Assembly: GCA_954871525.1 (NCBI GenBank)
Contig: OX940865.1
Coordinates: forward strand, 14,026,606 to 14,090,605
DNA from: Parietaria judaica
Taxonomy: Eukaryota; Streptophyta; Magnoliopsida; Rosales; Urticaceae
Length of the DNA: 64,000 nucleotides
Direction of reading: 5' to 3'
Positions 58,650 through 64,000 of the stretch are shown piece by piece (within the stretch, counting starts at the first letter, position 1; every line of letters starts with the position of its first letter). The translations under genes and the position numbers were made by a program. The notes under the pieces are model-generated. The model saw only the letters and a list, made by a program, of their open reading frames with translations, did not search any database and had not been told where the DNA came from.

Positions 58650-60278
58650 TGTATTTGCTTGAGCTAGTTGTGGCTTGAAGTCAAAGGAAAATTGGAAGGG
58701 TTTGATAGCGAAAGCTTAATCTGGGTGAATTCTAATGCTGGCATACCAAATTGTTTGTTGGGATTGAAACTTATCAACTAAATTATACTCTAAAATAATT
58801 TGATTGTTGATTAGTGAGTGGAAGATGCTTGGTGCAAACAAGAAAATAATTAATGAAAATGTGATTATACAAAGAATTTGGTTTAGAAAAATGGTAATCT
58901 TTTTTGTAAATAATAAAAATAATCAAACGTGTGTTTTTCTTTTGTGATTAAATATCGATCCGCAGCTAATAGTTGTAGGGGTAGCAATACGAATTCAAAA
59001 GTAAATAGTTAGGACACAGCGTAAATGGGCGAGGGTAGGCCCTAAATGCATACTGGCTCAATCAACACGAACACAACACGATTACAAAAATAAATTAACA
59101 CGACATGAACACGATAAGACTAAAAGATTTGAATTCCGAATGAAATGCATTTGTGTATGATATAATATTAATTGTTTTAAAAATGATTAAGTGTTAAATA
59201 TATTCTTTGTAATAAAGTTATTCAATTGAAATATGATACTACTAATTAGGTTTCAAAGTTTATGTTACTTGATTCTATTAATTGAAATAAACTAATTAAA
59301 ATACAAAAATATTTTTTGTATGATTAACACACTTATTAATTGGGGTGATTCCTTGACTATTTTCAAATATTGATTTATATAAATTCATGAAAAAATAAAA
59401 ATTAAAAGTCACAAATATTGATTATTGACATAATACACTAATTATTTTTGCTTCTTAAGATGGAGTCCAACTTGACCCCACCAAAATAGTGGATGTAAAA
59501 TAAAGTGTGATTAATTTTGAGATTTTGGACCTTCCTTAATGATTAGGATTTGTTCATAACTTATAAAGAAAGCCAATTGATAGGAGATATAATCACCTTT
59601 CTTGTCGTTTTTACACGAATAATTATTTGCACATTTCTTCCTTCGTTTCCAAATACTTTACACAAAAATTCTCCCTTTCATCGTTGTATAATAATCAGAG
59701 CGAAATTAATTCAGGCATAAATAAATAAATAAATAAATAAAGAGACATAATTTTCAAAGACATGTCTTTTTTATGATTGTGGGTCTTAAGTGTCCTTCAT
59801 CATATTTAAGAAGAATGTTCGAGTTCTTAAAAGATTTTGATTGTGAAAAGCATTATGAAAGATTTTCTCCCACTTCTTCTTGCTTAAACAAATGACACAC
59901 TTTACTAGTGAAAAACGACAAAAATGACCGTCTTACGTTTCTTCGGGCAAGAAACAACACAATTATTTGGTATAAAAAAACGACATAACTACCATCTGAT
60001 TTATTCTTACTGAAAAACGACGCAAGAAACGAAACAATTCTTTAGTGAAAACGACATAAAAATATCATCTAAATTTTAATAGTAAGAATAAGAAACTATA
60101 AAATAGGTTGTCTTATATCTTTTTGAGAGATAACGACACAAAAGACCGTCTTTACATTTCTTCTGTAAAACACGAACGACACACTATTTAGTGAAAAACG
60201 ACACAAAACCTCGTCTAACGTTTCATCTAGCGAAAATCCAAATAAAAGACTTACTTCCAACACAAGCAACAGAAAACT
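58650..60278. other. Intergenic and promoter region of the PPR gene
   Basis: AT-rich to about 59900. From 59910 to 60220, AAAACGACA-like motifs recur at least seven times, often followed by aaatgaccgtct/ttacgtttcttc-type sequence, forming a degenerate repeat ending about 150 bp before the ATG. No other gene is seen. Confidence 0.5.
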
Positions 60279-60378
60279 ACATGTCGTTTCAATCGACGCC
60301 TTTTTCCTGATCGAAGCAACTTTGCGAAGAAGACTGACTCACACAGTTCCCAATCTTCTTCGAGCTTCAACGGAAGCC

Positions 60379-62649
60379 ATGATCAAGAGACTCAAATCCC
60401 ATGTGACTCCGAGCTTCGATTCCTTCAAGAACACAGCTTTTCTTCACCGAGAACAATCGAGCAACGACTACATCAAGTCCCTGTGCGACCAGAGACGACA
60501 CAGTTTGGCTCTCCAAACTTTCGAGTTTGTCGCAGGAACCACAGAGTTCAGGCTGGAACAGAGCACTTACACGCGGTTGCTATCAGCTTGCTCGTCTCTG
60601 AGATCTCTCGAATGCGGTAAGAAAGTTCACAACCATATATCCATGTATAATCCTCAGAAGGGTATTGTCGTCAACAATTATTTGCTCAACATGTACGGGA
60701 AATGTGGGTCGGTGAGAGACATACTCGACGTGTTCGACGAAATGCCCGAGAGAAACGTCGTCTCGTGGACTTCGGCCATCGCCGGATGCGCACAGAACGG
60801 CTTCGATTACGAAGCCGTTGATTTGTATTTCGGGATGCGAAACTCGAGGCTTTTGCCGGATCACTTCACGTTCGGGAGCGTGATCAAAGCTTGCTCGAGA
60901 ATCGGGTGTTCGTTCCTCGGGAGGCAGCTTCACGCTCATGTCTTTGAATCGGAATTTGGAGATCATCCCACCGCGCAAAACGCGCTCATTGCGATGTACT
61001 CGAAGTTCGGCCGAATCGTCGACGCATTTCGTGTGTTTTCGGGTATCGAGATTAAGGATTTGATATCGTGGGGGTCGATTATTTCGGGGTTTGCCCAACT
61101 AGGTTATGAATCAGAAGCTTTGCAGCGCTTCAAGGAGATGTTGCGTCAGGGTGAATTTCGACCGAACGAGTTCGTATTCAGCAGTGGTTTTAGCGCTTGT
61201 GGTGGTCTTCTCGAGCCGGAATTCGGAAGGCAAATGCACGGTGCATGTATAAAGTTCGGTTTAGGGAGAAATATGTTTGCTGGTTGCTCTCTGTGTGACA
61301 TGTATGCAAAGTGTGGAATCTTGGAGTCTGCAAAAATAGTGTTCGATCGTATACATAAGCCGGACTTAGTGTCTTGGAACGCGATTATTAACGGGTTTGC
61401 AAATACCGGAAATTCCAATGAAGCTATTTCGTTCTTTACGCGGATGAGAAAGACGGGACTCAAACCCAACGATGTGACGGTTCTGTCCTTACTTTCTGCT
61501 TGTTCGAACCCTTCATCGGTTTCACAAGGTAGGCAAATACAATCATATATAACCAAGACGGCTTTTGATTCGATCGTGACTGTTTCTAACGCTTTGTTAT
61601 CGATGTACTCAAAGTGTTCGTCTCTGCGTGATTGCTTCAAAGTGTTTGAAAATATGGCGAGCGAAGCTAATTTGGTGTCTTGGAACGCAATGTTAACGGC
61701 GTGTATGCATCGTAATGAGGCGGAAGAAGTCTTGAGATTGTTCAAGCTTATGATCTCTTCATATCCGATGAGACCGAATCATGTCACGTTAAGTAACGTA
61801 ATCTCAGTTTGCTCGAGTATCGCGTCTCAAGAATTAGGTGATCAAGTTCATTCTTTCTCTGTGAAAACCGGACTCGTTCTAAATATCTCAATAAGTAACG
61901 GATTGATCGACATGTACACGAAGTGTGGAGCACTTGAAACCGCTCAGAAGCTTTTCGCTCTCATGGAAAATCCCGACGTCTTTTCATGGAGTAGTCTTAT
62001 CGTAGGTTACGCTCAGTTTGGAGACGGAAAAGAAGCTCTCAAACTCTTTAGAACGATGAAAGATTTCAGCGTAAACCCTAATGCAGTCACGTTTGTTGGG
62101 GTTCTAACTGCTTGCAGCCATGTTGGATTGGTGGAAGAAGGGAAGAGAGTCTTTAAAACAATGGAATCTGAACACGGGATTGTCCCGAACAAAGAGCACT
62201 GCTCTTGTATGGTTGACTTGCTCGCTCGAGCAGGACGATTAAACGAGGCAGTTTACTTTATCGAGCAAATGGCTGTTGACTTTGAGCCCGACATTGTCGT
62301 TTGGAAGACTCTCTTGGCCGCCTGCAAAACCTTAGGGAATCTTGAGATCGGCAAAATGGCGGCCGAAAAAATAATCGAACTCGATCCGTCGAACTCGGCC
62401 GCTCACGTTTTGCTCTGCAATATTCACGCTTCTTCTGGGAAATGGGAAGAAGTTGCGAAAATCAGAGGATTGATGAGAGAAAATGGAGTTAGGAAAACTC
62501 CTGGTCAAAGCTGGATCCAAGTCAAGGGTTTGACCCACACGTTTTCCGCCGAAGATACGTTGCATTCCGAGCGAGAGAAAATATACGAAATGCTCGAAGA
62601 ATTGTGGCTGCAAATGTCGGATGAAGATCACGATCCACTCGAGCTGTAG
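60379..62649 (+). CDS. PLS-class pentatricopeptide repeat protein, E/E+ type (At3g53360-like)
   Basis: An intronless frame of 756 residues. The ATG at 60379 (MIKRLKSHVTPSFDSFKNTA) is the first usable start; the frame stays open 19 codons upstream but without an ATG, and an earlier ATG at 60279 ends at once. The N-terminus is Arg/Lys/Ser-rich and low in acids, suitable for mitochondrial import. About 15-17 P, L and S repeats follow (examples: NVVSWTSAIAGCAQNG, DLISWGSIISGFAQLGYESE, NLVSWNAMLTACMHRN, DVFSWSSLIVGYAQFGDGKE). The E/E+ motifs follow (EHCSCMVDLLARAGRLNEA, VWKTLLAACKTLGNLE, TPGQSWIQVKG). There is no DYW domain. Such proteins usually specify C-to-U editing sites in organelle RNA and recruit the deaminase separately. 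The target site is unknown. The gene's 3' end is partly duplicated at 63667. Confidence 0.95.
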   Translation: MIKRLKSHVTPSFDSFKNTAFLHREQSSNDYIKSLCDQRRHSLALQTFEFVAGTTEFRLEQSTYTRLLSACSSLRSLECGKKVHNHISMYNPQKGIVVNNYLLNMYGKCGSVRDILDVFDEMPERNVVSWTSAIAGCAQNGFDYEAVDLYFGMRNSRLLPDHFTFGSVIKACSRIGCSFLGRQLHAHVFESEFGDHPTAQNALIAMYSKFGRIVDAFRVFSGIEIKDLISWGSIISGFAQLGYESEALQRFKEMLRQGEFRPNEFVFSSGFSACGGLLEPEFGRQMHGACIKFGLGRNMFAGCSLCDMYAKCGILESAKIVFDRIHKPDLVSWNAIINGFANTGNSNEAISFFTRMRKTGLKPNDVTVLSLLSACSNPSSVSQGRQIQSYITKTAFDSIVTVSNALLSMYSKCSSLRDCFKVFENMASEANLVSWNAMLTACMHRNEAEEVLRLFKLMISSYPMRPNHVTLSNVISVCSSIASQELGDQVHSFSVKTGLVLNISISNGLIDMYTKCGALETAQKLFALMENPDVFSWSSLIVGYAQFGDGKEALKLFRTMKDFSVNPNAVTFVGVLTACSHVGLVEEGKRVFKTMESEHGIVPNKEHCSCMVDLLARAGRLNEAVYFIEQMAVDFEPDIVVWKTLLAACKTLGNLEIGKMAAEKIIELDPSNSAAHVLLCNIHASSGKWEEVAKIRGLMRENGVRKTPGQSWIQVKGLTHTFSAEDTLHSEREKIYEMLEELWLQMSDEDHDPLEL

Positions 62650-63320
62650 GATTTAACATTCATCTAACATGCCCTAATGGCTCACCCAAGAAATTTTGCG
62701 GCTTATGAAACCGGATTTTTTTCTTCATTTCGGCAAAAACCGAGCTAGTCACTCTAAAGTTTAGGCCACCAGAAAATATTCTTTAAAAAAGCAAATACAC
62801 TTTCCAATAACAAACACATCTATTATTATTTTTTTCTTTTATCTTTCCCCAAAAATCTAAGATTCAGACACAACCGAATGGAATGGAAAAAACGCACTCT
62901 CACCAACGAAGCCGTTCTATGATCATTCATTCTATATAATGCTATTTTATCATACATACCATAGTTAAGACTTCAATTAAGTTGTCATCTAATTTCGATA
63001 ATTCATTAGGCATTGCAAGGATGAAACTTAATCTATTATCAAATTGAGATATTCATTGCTTGAAAATGACTCTTGACCAAAAAAAATTTTAACGTTTAAA
63101 CATTTGTTCTGGTTCAATACTTGTCGACTATAACAAGTCGAATATAAGTTGCATATTCGTACTCCACAGCCGGTGACCTTGCAAATCTCCCGGGGGAGTC
63201 AGTTCCAGTACAGTGAGCATGTTCGGTGTCGATACAAGAGGCCATACTATTCTTCTCTAGGCTCGAGACGTTCTATATAGTCGTTACAGCTATTTTGTTC
63301 TTTATTAAGAAAGTTAGCGC
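62650..63320. other. PPR 3' flank
   Basis: The first 190 bp after the stop have a diverged match to 63875-64000, so they belong to the partial duplication. The remainder has no recognised feature. Confidence 0.55.
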
Positions 63321-63650
63321 GCTTAAAAGACATGGTGTCGCAACAAATACTTTAATCTTGTCGGTAATTAGAAATTAATGATGAATTATCGATGTGGGAC
63401 TTCTGTGAAAAGTTTGCTAATCAACTACTTAAATGCAACCTTTTCAGTTTGAGTAACTATCAATGAAAGCTTACACAAATTATTTGATGCGGACTAGTTG
63501 CGGACTAGTTTGTATAGTGGTCGATTGGTCTAATGTAATTAACTCGATTGTTCATTACAACGTTCACTTAATTTTTGTGGTGATTTTTCAAATTCATACA
63601 CTATGATTGTCTATTGAGTTCGTCAGTGCATATAATATTTTTAGATGTTC
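63320..63650. repeat. Segment A copy 3 (diverged)
   Basis: Shares attagaaattaat..atgtgggactt, gtggtcgattggtctaatgt and aattaac, then cgttcacttaattt and a closing attg-tctaataaattt/cattgaatattataag-like series, with copies 1 and 2 (35140 and 42150), in the same order. It directly precedes the PPR fragment. Confidence 0.65.
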
Positions 63651-63666
63651 ACACTCTTCTCTTAGG

Positions 63667-63930
63667 TAATGGGAAGAAGTTGCGAGAAATAGAGGATTGA
63701 TGAGATAAAACGGTGTTAGGAAAACTCCGGGTCAAAGCTGGATCCGTGTGAAGGGTTTGACCCACGTGTTTTCGGCCGAAGATACGTTTCATTACGAGAG
63801 GGAGAAAATATGCGAAACGCTTGAAGAACTATGGCTGCAAATGACGGATGATAATCTCGATCCGCTCCAGCCAGATTTCTTGGCTTATGACTGGATATTT
63901 TTTTTCTAGCCGAATCCGAGCGAGTCTTCT
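63667..63930 (+). pseudogene. Partial duplicate of the PPR gene 3' end
   Basis: Matches 62441-62649 of the intact gene and continues into its 3'UTR. It reads WEEVARNRGLMR, a stop, then NGVRKTPGQSWIRVKGLTH and VFSAEDTFHYEREKICETLE. The first eleven-twelfths of the gene are absent, there is no start, one nonsense codon is present, and the original stop is lost so the frame runs on. It is a non-functional tandem fragment. Confidence 0.92.
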
Positions 63931-64000
63931 ACGGTTAACTTTTTTAGTTTCCACTAGTAACAATCATATACTATCTTTTCTTTCATCTTTACCCGGAAAA

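Noticed and set aside
60322..60378. Upstream extension of the PPR frame
   Set aside because: It begins with TTG and has no ATG; the ATG at 60379 is the first suitable start.

Overview
This window comes from a eudicot plant nuclear genome. It is AT-rich and repeat-heavy. Its genes have introns with GT-AG borders and plant-specific products: an ICR/RIP ROP-effector scaffold, an IQ67-domain (IQD) protein, an IRX9-type GT43 xylan protein and a PLS-class PPR protein. The repeats are also plant types: a Tork-like Ty1/copia element, Cassandra-type LTRs, MULEs, Helitrons and hAT elements. The species cannot be told from the sequence alone. All identifications come from reading translations, splice borders and termini by eye; nothing was searched against a database.

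Layout. 1-4250: hAT element, minus strand, with a transposase broken by one in-frame stop. 5236-about 9250: ICR-family gene, minus, with a long 5'UTR intron. 9250-16255: intergenic repeats: a Cassandra-like LTR, a MULE with long TIRs and a perfect 9-bp target duplication, then a Pack-MULE carrying a receptor-kinase fragment nested inside another TIR element. 16260-22364: complete young Ty1/copia element, minus, inserted about 170 bp past the stop codon of an RCI2/PMP3 gene (22537-23460, minus). 24502-25151: solo LTR. 25602-27650: non-autonomous hAT element with a perfect 8-bp TSD. 30174-32864: seven-exon POP4/RPP29 gene (RNase P/MRP subunit), minus, with a B-box relic just upstream. 35572-39873: complete Helitron, minus, whose insertion site is confirmed by a paralogous empty site at about 42590. 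40121-42137: a MITE, a captured U2A' (U2 snRNP) fragment that keeps an intron, and a second Helitron 3' end. 43119-46072: five-exon IQD gene, minus, with repeat-filled introns. 46995-48235: LINE RNase H relic interrupted by a solo LTR. 51773-53972: second copy of the Pack-MULE family. 54144-54537: Cassandra-type solo LTR with a 5S-like core. 54972-57981: three-exon IRX9-type gene, minus. 60379-62649: intronless PPR gene, plus, followed by a decayed duplicate of its 3' end (63667-63930).

Six host genes look functional: ICR, RCI2, POP4, IQD, IRX9 and PPR. They do not form a pathway. ICR and IQD proteins both act as scaffolds near the cortex or microtubules, and IRX9 acts in secondary-wall xylan synthesis, but no shared regulation is visible. 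The main interest lies in the transposons. Two different transposon classes have picked up pieces of host genes, several elements are nested inside others, and paralogous copies within the window let insertion events be reconstructed. I saw no clearly new enzymatic system.
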